Source: Rugalucina vietnamica | Lineage: Eukaryota > Mollusca > Bivalvia > Lucinida > Lucinidae | Length of the DNA: 64,000 nucleotides | Direction: 5' to 3' | Assembly (NCBI GenBank): GCA_964017185.1 | Contig: OZ024876.1 | Location: 10,169,726 to 10,233,725 of the forward strand | Shown here: one piece after another, positions 30,572 to 40,087 of the stretch | Position numbering within the stretch: the stretch's first letter is position 1 | Layout: every line of letters starts with the position of its first letter | Notes under the pieces: generated by a model | What the model saw: only the letters and a program-made list of their open reading frames with translations | Database searches by the model: none | What the model was told of the DNA's origin: nothing | Position numbers and translations under genes: made by a program

Positions 30572-31355
30572 TATGAGCCGCTTCGAGAGAATCCAACTCC
30601 AACATTGTGATTTCCGACCAGGCCCCGACACGGACCGGGTTGTGCATCGACAAGCTTGAAAGGACTGGGGCGTTTAACGCCTGATTTTGGCCTCAGATTT
30701 TGCTAAAAAATAAATTCTGGAATTTAGGTGAGAAAACTATTCCTTAAAACAGTCATATATCTCCTCTATTAAAAACAAGAACATGTACTTCATTTATCCT
30801 ACAAGCGTTGCCATGGCAACGCCCAGAAGAACCATAGATAGGGCATATTTTGCACTTTTTGTTCTATTTTTGACTATTTCTGAACACATTTTTTAATTGT
30901 TTAGTGCCAGCCCACACTACGAACAAAATGCTACTTAGCATACAATATCTCTGGATGATACTTCATAATTATTTCATAATAAGAAATTGTTCGTCGCGTG
31001 GGCCAGTAGTTGGAAATGATGTTGAACGGTAAAAACTGGACCCGAAATTGCAAAATGTGGTATTTCTACGTTTTTCGGAGCGTTACCATGGCAACACGTG
31101 TAATTTGAATGTGATAGTTGTGCTAGAATTTATAAGCAGGGACCTATACCTGCTATTTGCAATACATCACTCCTCAAAATTCCAAAATTCATTTTTTTAC
31201 CAACACATGAGGCCGAAATCAGGCCTTAAATTCCCTAGGCCTTTACGATTTAAGAAGTAGATAGATTGTACTGTGTAGCGAAAACAAAGGCGCTGATCAG
31301 TTTCGTATGTGTTTTCGCATATACATGCAAGTCGTAAGAGTTTTCTATGAGGCGG
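30572..31355. repeat. MITE B copy split by a nested TIR element
   Basis: MITE B sequence runs from GAGCCGCTTCGAGAG (30572) to GCTTGAAA (30660) and resumes at ATTTAAGAAGTAG (about 31248). The insert (30661-31247) has inverted ends: GGCGTTTAACGCCTGATTTT...GGCCTCA against TGAGGCCGAAATCAGGCCTT. Confidence 0.6.
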
Positions 31356-31507
31356 AGTATTAATCTGAGCATAAAATAGAAAAGATGGGTAAAAACCCTA
31401 TAGACCCCAATTTTACTATAAATTTAGTGGGGTATACATTTTACCAATAGGTTATCCAGATGAGTTATATGATATTAGAATTTTAAAAAGACGTCAAATA
31501 TTGATTC

Positions 31508-31522
31508 AATAATAATAACAAC

Positions 31523-31579
<57 letters not shown>

Positions 31580-31582
31580 TAA
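31508..31582. repeat. (AAT)n microsatellite
   Basis: About 24 AAT units. Confidence 0.95.
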
Positions 31583-32097
31583 ATTCATTAACAAAATTAC
31601 TGGCAAACAGTCAGAAAAAATCGTGACCAGTCAGAAAAATAAATAAAACACACTAAGTAAAACTTCTTGAGCCCTTGGAACATGTTGATATAAGGAACAC
31701 ATGTAAACTTGCCCTGCCTGACACACTCGGGGCTCGCTAGTCCGTGGGTAGACGGAATATTTCCATCGGTGTTCCGTTCAATAACTCCGCACCGACTGTC
31801 ACGGAAGTGGAACGAGGTCACGGAGTGTATCGGAGTGCAGGTTAGACAGCTGATCGAGTCCGTGGGCTTTTCAATGTACAATAGTCTTTTGACGTAAGTA
31901 GTATCATTTTTTGCTCTATTCTCCGACGTAAGAAGCATCATTTTCTATCCAGAAGTCTTATACGTGAGTTGTATCGAGGTAATTGACTCATATAGGTTAG
32001 TTGTATCCTAATCGATCTACCCTGTGTGTGTTCAACACCATATTGTGAACAAACCAGCCTGACTTCATTATTGTTTTCTGTGTGTATGTAACAAAGA

Positions 32098-32322
32098 ATG
32101 TTTTTGGTCTATATTGAAACGTTAAAAATGTCAATAGGTGACGAAAGATTGGAGAAATTAGCAAATTCAATCATTTTTCGTGACGATGGTGGAATTTTCC
32201 GCCGAGAAAACTATTGTTTATGTGGCAAGAAGATGTTGTTTAGAATACTGTTGATGGCAAACAAACAGAGGTATGTACACTTTATTTCTCTGCCAACTCT
32301 TGACCCAAACTCCCCCGCATAA
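32098..32322 (+). CDS. Unknown 74-residue ORF, right arm
   Basis: ATG at 32098. Codon ~58 is followed by AACAGAG|GTATGT, a good splice donor, so the last residues may be intronic. The protein is almost the same as that of 29256-29480: visible changes are C/L, E/K, I/K and R/P. There is no known domain. Retention in both arms may only reflect recent duplication. Confidence 0.3.
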   Translation: MFLVYIETLKMSIGDERLEKLANSIIFRDDGGIFRRENYCLCGKKMLFRILLMANKQRYVHFISLPTLDPNSPA

Positions 32323-32504
32323 ATGCCTGTAAAATTAAAATAATCGTCAACTCACCTGACTCCATCTTCCGCCACGCGCCGCGTCTAGTTGTATCAGTCT
32401 CCGACGTAAGGTAATTAATTGTATCACGGGTACAGAGGGTGTGATAAAAGTATTTGAATTTGTGATATTATGTTTGGTAAATTCCAATAGCAATTCGTTC
32501 AATT

Positions 32505-32730
32505 TCAAAAACATGCCCATGCAATATAAAGATTTTTCTGATGCTGTAAAAATTAAAATCAGTTGAATTTTTTTATATTTACTATTGATTTAGCTCAAAA
32601 CGAGGCAATCTATGTTTAGGAGCAAAACTGAGAAAAATAGGTATATCTCTGCATATCTCTGCATATCTCTGCATATAGTTTTGCTATAATGGAATAGAAT
32701 GGGGTTTATATTACACGGAAATGTTATCCT
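32505..32730. repeat. MITE A copy, degraded
   Basis: AAAACATGCCCATGCAATA opens it. A GCATATCTCT triplet repeat has replaced part of the arm. Confidence 0.55.
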
Positions 32731-33086
32731 GGTGGACTTTGCAGCAAATTCAAGAGTGGAGATGGGAATGTAAAAAGATTGGGTTAAAAAGTTTAAAATT
32801 ATATTTTTTGACAAAGCAGATTATCAAAGAATTTTTACAGTTAGTTTTGAGTGTACGCTCGTAGGTGTTCTGTATGATGTCAGTTTCAGAAAAACAACAA
32901 AAACCCTTTTTAATTTTTGTGCTGGTAAATTTTATACAATTTTGAAAAGTGGCATTTTCTGAAAATTAACCAGTGTTTTAGTAAATTACCTTCAAAAAGC
33001 AAACAAACAAAAACACATGCTAAGGTTAGAAGAATGTGTCCCACATGACTGTTTTGCCGTTTCATAAAATTAGGTAAAATCCGTTA

Positions 33087-34523
33087 TAGCACTGTCACAC
33101 ATTCACGTATCAGCGGCGTATCGCTCACGTATCTAGGAAAATGTCGATACGCCGAGGTCTGAGCCGTATTTTGCTCGAGAGACGTATGTACCACGTACGT
33201 GTGACGTTCCTGCTACGTTTCCGTGGCGTATCCGTGACGTATCTGTATTCGTATGGAATTTCACTTTCGTATGTACGGCGTATCAATGCGTATGTGCTAC
33301 GTACGTGTGACGTATGTATGGCGTATGAAGTGTACGCGTGACGTATCTACGGCGTATGTACTGCGTTCCATTCTTATCTGCGGCGTATCTGTTCTGTACC
33401 AATTGCTTTTTTAATACCTATGAGAACAAACTGTTGTGTTCACTTTGCTCATGCAATTCGCACATTATACTAGTTATCAAATATGAGCCGCCGCATGGAA
33501 AAAACCAACAATCTGCATAGGCGAAAACAAAGGCGCCGATCAGCTTCGCATTAACTGCGGAGCTGATCAGTGCCTTTGTTTTTTTCTACATGGATAGTAC
33601 AATTCCTCTACTTTCTAAATCCAAAATTTCCAGCCTCTTACCATCTTCTGAGACTGTACAGGCCGGTTTGTGTCAGACCTGGTCGGAACCCAAATTGTTG
33701 GTTTTCTCACGCACAGGCTCATAAAAGAGGTCGAAGATGCCACCGGAGAAATCAAGATTATCTAAATTAACACCGAAAAAAAAAAACCGAGGTGTTGGTG
33801 GTGGAGGAGGAACATCTTCAAGCTCTCCATCCTGGTCGTAAGACCACATGAACAAAGACGGAGGCTACACCAAGCGTAGCCATGAAAGAACCCTGCACGA
33901 CACCTCGAACCGTGAGAAACAATTGATCCATGACTTCGGAAAAACGAAAACATACATATAGAAGCATTAAGATTCTCTTGGAACGCCACAAAATATTCAT
34001 AATACTCCTAATACGTCACACATACTCCACAGCAGCGAAACGAACGTAGCACATACGTAGCACATACGCCATTGATACGCGAGATACGCCACACGTACGT
34101 CGCTGATACGCCGTAGATACGAAAAGACATTCGAGGATACGCCACACATACGTAACACATACGTAGCAGATACGAAAGGTACGCTGTACATACGTCACGG
34201 TTACGTGGCATTTTAACCGCTACGTACGTGTGGCGTATCAGGAGTATGAGCTACGTATCTACGACGTACCTGCCACGTTGCTTTCGTATGTACCACGTAT
34301 GTGTGACGTATGTACGGCGTATCGGACCTGCTACGTACGTGCTACGAATTTTTAAGTGCACACATAAAAAAACGTAGCACCTCGGCGTATGAGGAGTATG
34401 AGCTACGTATCGAAGAGTATGAGCTACGTATGCCCACGTATCTACGACGTACGTGTGACGTACCTTTCGTATCTCGATACGCCGTAGATACGTGAGTCGA
34501 TACGCGAATGTGTGACAGCCCTA
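33087..34523. mobile_element. Foldback element F2, PIF/Harbinger-like MITE with TTA target duplication
   Basis: The ends are TAGCACTGTCACACATTC and, inverted, TAGGGCTGTCACACATTC. TTA lies at 33084-33086 and at 34524-34526. The body is made of CG-rich degenerate words (CGTATCTACGGCGTATG, CTACGTACGTGTGACG). MITE B is nested at 33486-33722. It resembles F1 at 2476 in design and duplication type but has different ends. All frames in it are artefacts of the repeat. Confidence 0.75.
33486..33722. repeat. MITE B copy nested in F2
   Basis: Ends GAGCCGCCGCATGG and CACAGGCTC. The core is GCGCCGATCAGCTTCGCA with its inverse. Confidence 0.75.
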
Positions 34524-34683
34524 TTAAATGTTCTTCCGGTTTGTATACAAGAATTTTAAAGTTTGATTATACAACTACCATTTAGTAAATGTTCGATCTT
34601 TTATGAACTAGTGTACCGATGGAAGATTGAACAACTTGTCTCATACACTTATTTGTTAGGAACAAAGCAAATTGTCCCAGCAA

Positions 34684-34885
34684 AGCAGACTATTTTTTTT
34701 TTGATTTAGTTTTACGTCCCTTTCAAGATTATTTCAGCTCATATGAGACGGGCCAATCAGTAAGTGGGGCGAAAACGGGAGAACCCCGAGAAAAACCACC
34801 TGGCACACCCGCAAGCAGAACTTGGCTTGTCTCACATGTGGCTAGAGCGGGGCTCGAACCCGCACCAGACACAGCGGTGACAAAG
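34684..34885 (-). repeat. tRNA-derived SINE
   Basis: The minus-strand reading starts with GCGGGTTCGAGCCCCGCTC, a pol III B box in a T-arm-like hairpin. It passes a conserved-looking TTTCTCGGGGTTCTCCCGTT block and ends in ACGTAAAACTAAATCAAAAAA. An A box was not clear, so the head is probably truncated. Confidence 0.6.
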
Positions 34886-35039
34886 CAGAGTAAAGTTGGT
34901 ACCATTTAAGTGCAGTTTGAACTTGTTTTAAAGCTCTACAAATATAGATGTAGCCATTTGCAGCAGTCAGGTCAACAAATGCATACCAATGTCAGAGGTA
35001 AAACCAGAGGACCAATGATCCTGTAAACGCTTACCTGAG

Positions 35040-35975
35040 ATCTAGGATATATACCAATAAACTTGGCAGACAACCCCACTGAGGTTATTTAAAAAAGATA
35101 AATCTTCTATTCGAATGCGTATTCCCAGCAAGTTTCCCGTCATTAAATGACATTTTCCCACTTTTGCCCATTCAAATACAAAGGGCAAACTAAGTTGACC
35201 TTGCTGTAAAATGGGTCAAGGTCATTCCAAGGTCATAATTTATATAAACTTTGTGGAGCTTCGTTCTCTGATGCTTCAGTCCAAGTTTCAAAATCATACG
35301 AGTAGGCATTCTAGTTCTGAAGAAGAAGAAGATTTTTAGCTCTTTATACCCATGGTGGCCATCTTGGGCAAGTGATCTTGACCATTCATATAAACTGTCA
35401 TTCCTTCTTCCTAATCATGCTCCACATTAAGTTTGGCTTTAATTGGCTAAGCGGTTTCAGAGAAGAAGATGTTTGAATAGTATGGCCATATCAATGTACA
35501 TAGCCCCTAGGCAGGGGCAGACAACCCTCTGGGGACATTTTTTTCATAAACATAAATCGTCTGTCCATTTGCATACTCCCAGCACGTTTACCCCCATTTA
35601 ATTCTATTTTACTAATTTTTCCCATTCAAATGCATAGGCGACCTAAGTTGACATTGCCGTAAAATACGTCAAGGTCATCTCAGGGTCATAATTTAAGCAA
35701 ACTTTGTAGAGCTCTATTCCCTGATGCTTCATGCCAAGTTTCAAAATCATAGGCCTTCCGGTTCTGGAGAAAAAGATTTTAAAGGTCTTTGCTATCTATA
35801 GCCATGGTGGCCATCTCAGTCATGTAACCTGGACCATTTATACAAACTTTAGTTCCCCCTTCCTAAGGATGCTACATATGAAGTTTGGCTTTGATTGGCA
35901 CAGGGGTTTAAGAGACGACAGCAACGACGACGGACGACGGAACATGGGTATACTATAAGCTCACCTTGTAGGTGA
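35040..35975. repeat. Two copies of dispersed repeat D
   Basis: 35040-35490 and 35495-35975 are similar to each other and to 28205-28765 (TGACCTTGCTGTAAAAT, CATGGTGGCCATCT, GGACGACGGAACATGGGTAT). The second ends in GCTCACCTTGTAGGTGAGC. Confidence 0.65.
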
Positions 35976-35984
35976 GCTAAAAAG

Positions 35985-36375
35985 GTACAAGTAGGCAATG
36001 ATGAGGAAAAGGTGCAATCAGAAAAAATTCCCCACTCCAAAAACCGAGGTGGGAAAAAACCAAATTGACAATTAGGTTCTTATACTTAGAAAGCATATCG
36101 TAAGCCGATTGAGTAGCTATTTCCCAATAGGCAGTCACTCAGTTACCCACACTTAATTAAAACTATGAAAACGTACATAAGGTTCAAACAGCACGAAAAT
36201 TCGACTCCAAAACATACAAAAAATAAACCACAACAGAAGTATCGCCTTGGAACGATCGGTAATATAAAACTACTGAGGGCTTAAACCGGTTATACAGAGC
36301 CCTTACCTCATCCTCGTCTTCTGCAGTGGTTCATAATATTTAGTTAGTTGTTCGGTCCTCGTTGTAAATCGAAAT
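35985..36375 (-). repeat. LINE family C 3' end
   Basis: AAGGTACAAGTAGGCAATGA to about TTCGGTCCTCG. Truncated copy. Confidence 0.6.
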
Positions 36376-36438
36376 GCTGAAAGAGAAATCAGACTATAAA
36401 TGATTATTAGAAAGGACACTGTCAATACAATGATATTT

Positions 36439-36672
36439 GAGCCGCCTCGTGGGAAAACCAACAATATGCATAGGCGAAAACAAAGGCGCAGATCAGCTTC
36501 GCGGTAACCGCGAAGCTGATCAGCGCCTTTGTTTTCGCTACTCGGATAGTACAATTCCTCCTCTACTTAACTCCAAAATTTCAAGCTTCTAGTCTGCTTC
36601 TGTGCTTGTACAGCTCGGTTTGTGTCGAACCTGTTCTGAAACCACATTGTTGGTTTTCCCACGAGGCGGCTC
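36439..36672. mobile_element. MITE B, best-preserved copy with target duplication
   Basis: Ends GAGCCGCCTCGTGGGAAAAC and GTTTTCCCACGAGGCGGCTC are exact inverses, flanked by attt on both sides. The inner palindrome GATCAGCTTCGCGG-TAA-CCGCGAAGCTGATC is perfect. Non-autonomous, about 234 bp. Confidence 0.85.
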
Positions 36673-36885
36673 ATTTGTGGAATGTATGTAGACAATGGGT
36701 TCATAGATTCATGAACTTAAGATTCAATAGTTTCCTTGCTGCGATATATTGTCAAATTTACTGTAAATTGTGAATCCTCTGAGTACGATTGAAAGACGAA
36801 AAAGAAATGAAAATAATGATTTTCTGCCTAAATGTGGAAAATAAATATATTTCGTCATTTATTGCAGCGTGTCTATTGATCATAT

Positions 36886-37118
36886 AAGCCGTGTCATAGG
36901 AAAACTAACATTTTACACATGCGAAAACAAAGGCGCTGATCAGCTTCGTAGTAACTGCGAAGCTGATCAGTGCCTTTTTTTTTGCTTCACGGATAGTACA
37001 ATTCCTCTTCTTTCCAATTCCAGAATTTCCAGCCTCTAGCATTTTCTGTGCTTGTACAGCTCGGTTTGTGTTGGACATATTCGGAATCCAGATTGTTGGT
37101 TTTCTCATGACGCGGTTC
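36886..37118. mobile_element. MITE B copy
   Basis: Ends AAGCCGTGTCATAGG and CATGACGCGGTTC, with atat at both sides. Confidence 0.75.
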
Positions 37119-37307
37119 ATATGCCCCCTGCTTCGAGAAAAACTATTTAACGCTATGCCGGCAAACAAGCAACTCCATCTCAAGATCACCTCTTAAGCCT
37201 CAAAAGAATATTTTCTTCTCTTTAACCATAATCTCCGTTGGGCGTGGAGTTTCTGTAAATCAACAGACCGACACCTGTTTATTCGTAGTGAGACCTATTT
37301 TATTATT

Positions 37308-37610
37308 GAGCCACCTCGTGGGAAAACCAACAATCTGCATAGGCGAAAACAAAGACTCAGATCCGCGAAGCTGATCAGCGCCTTTGTTTTCGCTACACGG
37401 ATAGTACACTTCCTCTTCTTCATAAATCCGAAATTTCAAGTTCTAGCCTCCTTCTGTGCTTGTACAGGCCGGTTTGTGCCGACCTGTTCGGAAACCACAT
37501 TGTTGGTTTTCCCACGAGGCGGCTGATTTGTCTGCCTTCTGTGCTTGTACAGGCCGGTTTGTGCCGACCTGTTCGGAAACCACATTGTTGGTTTTCCCAC
37601 GAGGCGGCTG
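37308..37610. mobile_element. MITE B copy with duplicated right end
   Basis: The last ~85 bp (CTTCTGTGCTTGTACAGGCC to GAGGCGGCTG) occurs twice in tandem. Confidence 0.75.
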
Positions 37611-37619
37611 ATTTGTCTG

Positions 37620-38134
37620 CCGGCTGTCCAAAACAGGACATATCAGAATTACAATCAGTATGTCTACTGTTTGCAATGATACAAGAAAACTAATCTAAAG
37701 AATTGAATCCACCGTCCTGAAAATTTATAAAATACCAGTTTGTCACGAACATATGAAAAAGGTAGCACAAAGCACACATCAGAATACAGCCATCTGTGTA
37801 TGTATACTACTCAAATTTTAATAGGGATCAAAATTTTAGTTTTGTTCACAGGATAAACTGGTTATCTAACACCCAAACGTTTGCTTAAAAATGTACAAGA
37901 GCCATCACTGTGCAAACATTCCATTTTTTTCGCGTTGTCTGCAAGCGTTTCTTGTGCACTTTCAGAAACGATAGAACTTCCTGAAATTGAAGTTGTCCCT
38001 GTTGCCTACCGTATCCATTTCTGTCATTCATCCCCTTTTCTGGTTCATTCAACTGCAAAACTGTTTTGATAATCAGAAGTCGATACTTTTATGTCTTATA
38101 TAGACAATAACTTTATTGATTTATTTAATTTCAG
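37620..38134 (+). other. 5' flank of the GPCR gene
   Basis: No repeat was recognised. A splice acceptor TTTAATTTCAG ends at 38134, suggesting that an upstream non-coding exon is joined to the GPCR exon. No clear promoter was seen. Confidence 0.4.
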
Positions 38135-38167
38135 ATTAACCAAACTGTCCTTGACCTCCTTCGAAGC

Positions 38168-39235
38168 ATGCGCAATGTGACAGAAAATGATGAACTTCCG
38201 GTTGCAGACACGACATTGAGGGACGAAGCAGCGATTGTGGACAAGATTATTTCACCGATTCTTTATGTTTTTGGATTTCCAGGAAACATATTTGCTTTCA
38301 TCGTATGGGTTCAGCCGCGCATGCGTCATTCATCTGGGATTTATCTTGCCGCACTGGCTGTGGCAGATCTAGTGTTCCTTGTTTTACACGTGCTGTTCGA
38401 GTTATACAAAGTTTGGAATGTTCAGTTATTCGATGTACCAGTGTTATGTGAATTATTTCCAGTTGTTTTCATGGCGCCACAGTATGTGTCACCCCTGCTG
38501 GTACTCGCTTTTACTGTTGAACGGTTCATAGCGATTTGTATTCCGAGTAAACGGCAATCATACTGCACGTCATTTAGGGCCAAAATCGTCTGTTCACTCA
38601 TAACGATATTTTCGTTCGCCCTGGCGTCGATGCAGGCTTATATTTACAGATACAACAGCAGACACAAATTCTGTGGGATTCGAGTTTCAACTGTTAGCGG
38701 AGGAACTCTGTCATTTTGGTCAATCTGGACATGGATCACAGAGATGCTTGTCTTCATGTTTGTTCCTTTGCTGATTCTGCTATTCAATGTACTGATCATA
38801 CGAGAAATTAAGCGCCACAGCGACACAGATGCTAGTTTAAAGGCAATCTGGCAGACGACAACGTTTTCCTTGCTTGTCGTTTCCTTTTATTTTATTATAA
38901 CGACCCTCCCGGTATCCGTGGTGTACGCCATACGGTACTATTTTATTCCGTCGGCAGAGACTGTTGTTGATGCAAATCGACAGGCGAAATATCTTTTGGC
39001 GAAGACGATAATTGAAGAAATTGGAATAACACATTTTGCATGTAAATTTTATTTATTTTTATTCGCTGAAAGACTCTTTAGAGAGGAATTTGTGAATGTT
39101 GTTCGTCGAGTATTATGTTGTCGGCGGAGGGATACAATAGGTTATATTCAGCAGACGGATCACACGGAAAACACTACTTGGCACGAAACGGAAATATCTC
39201 CGCCAGTAAACGCGGAAGAAACCAATACGGTTTAA
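38168..39235 (+). CDS. Class A (rhodopsin-like) G protein-coupled receptor, orphan peptide-receptor type
   Basis: This 355-residue receptor has seven hydrophobic segments, near 27-48, 57-80, 95-125, 138-160, 186-212, 230-256 and 280-302. Family marks seen are GN at 39-40 (TM1), LAVAD at 63-67 (TM2), the likely disulphide pair C94 and C169, and ERF at 118-120 in place of DRY. TM6 carries P248 but no CWxP. TM7 reads HFACKFYLFLF in place of NPxxY. CC at 317-318 could be palmitoylated and NVT at 3-5 glycosylated. It would signal from the plasma membrane through G proteins. The ligand is unknown; the layout suggests a neuropeptide-type (FMRFamide/TRH receptor-like) group, by inference. Coding is in one exon starting at ATG 38168, 34 nt after a splice acceptor. 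No repeat interrupts it. Confidence 0.88.
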   Translation: MRNVTENDELPVADTTLRDEAAIVDKIISPILYVFGFPGNIFAFIVWVQPRMRHSSGIYLAALAVADLVFLVLHVLFELYKVWNVQLFDVPVLCELFPVVFMAPQYVSPLLVLAFTVERFIAICIPSKRQSYCTSFRAKIVCSLITIFSFALASMQAYIYRYNSRHKFCGIRVSTVSGGTLSFWSIWTWITEMLVFMFVPLLILLFNVLIIREIKRHSDTDASLKAIWQTTTFSLLVVSFYFIITTLPVSVVYAIRYYFIPSAETVVDANRQAKYLLAKTIIEEIGITHFACKFYLFLFAERLFREEFVNVVRRVLCCRRRDTIGYIQQTDHTENTTWHETEISPPVNAEETNTV

Positions 39236-39515
39236 TATCTCTTGATGGTTCCGTTGATAAAACAAAAAACATATTAGCCAAGAGACTCGTATGTTCCATT
39301 AATGCAGCCTAATGTGTGCCAAAACAGTAAAACGATGGTAGAGATTACGCATGAAGTGTTTCATAAATGTTTTATAAAACGCAAAATTTATCCTGGTGAT
39401 TTTTGTTTTGCAATATATAGTGATGTTTTATGAGTTATAGTCATGAAAACATGCATCGTTTTCACGAGCCTTACCACATAAACTGATAAAATTTATAGAA
39501 ATAAAAAAGGAGTAG
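39236..39515 (+). other. Probable GPCR 3' untranslated region
   Basis: Follows the TAA. An AATAAA lies near 39503 (AGAAATAAAAAAGG), just before LINE C sequence begins. Confidence 0.4.
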
Positions 39516-39760
39516 ACAATGATCAGGAAAATGGTAAATCAGCCGCACTCCAAAGCCGAGACTGACAATCAGGTACTAATACAAAAGCCGAGCGAGCAGT
39601 TATATCCAATAGACGATCAATTAGGTAGCCGGACTAAATAAAAATGAAAACGTACATTACATGTGGAGACAGCACAAAAATCCAACACCAAAACATAAAC
39701 ACATAGAACCACAACAGAAGTATCGACTTGCGAGGTCCGAGTATAAAAGATACCTGTAAC
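39515..39760 (-). repeat. LINE family C fragment
   Basis: GTAGACAATGATCAGGAAAA to CGACTTGCGAGG, diverged. Confidence 0.55.
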
Positions 39761-39931
39761 TCCCGCATTACACAAATTATCACAGACACACAAGGCTGAT
39801 CAAAGAAAAGCAGCTCGGTTACTGACCACTCTGCTTTTTAATCACAGCTGTTTGTTTTTAACGAATTTCTGTACATGTATTTTCAATGTGGAGTCTTGTA
39901 AGCGGAAGTCGATGCCAACGAGGTTTCGAAA

Positions 39932-39932
39932 T

Positions 39933-39967
<35 letters not shown>
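39932..39967. repeat. (CA)n microsatellite
   Basis: About 18 CA units. Confidence 0.95.
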
Positions 39968-39968
<1 letters not shown>

Positions 39969-40087
39969 GAATCAACGTTCTATCAACGTCCAACCCTAAA
40001 ACCCATGCTTACCAATTACCCGAATATAACTAACTTGATGCTATTATTATGCCAAAGTCCAATAAAAAATTCTGTTTTCTGTATAAG

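Larger units (their letters stand above)
29132..32445. mobile_element. Structure with ~600-bp inverted arms (large palindrome or TIR element)
   Basis: 29132-29733 is the near-exact inverse of about 31860-32445, from the outer ACACCCTATGTACCCGTG to the inner TCCGTGGGCTTTTCAATG. The right arm also carries about 120 bp between two copies of AGTCCGTGGG that the left arm lacks. Each arm encodes the same 74-residue frame. Between the arms are a 49-A run (29936-29984), a GC-rich segment, a split MITE B, a small TIR element and an (AAT)n tract. No known transposase is evident. Confidence 0.65.

Noticed and set aside
30157..30576. 139-residue plus-strand ORF as a host gene
   Set aside because: No domain or splice context; GC-rich segment where long frames arise by chance.
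33141..34495. Tyr/Arg/Val-rich ORFs in foldback F2
   Set aside because: Repeat-word artefacts on both strands.
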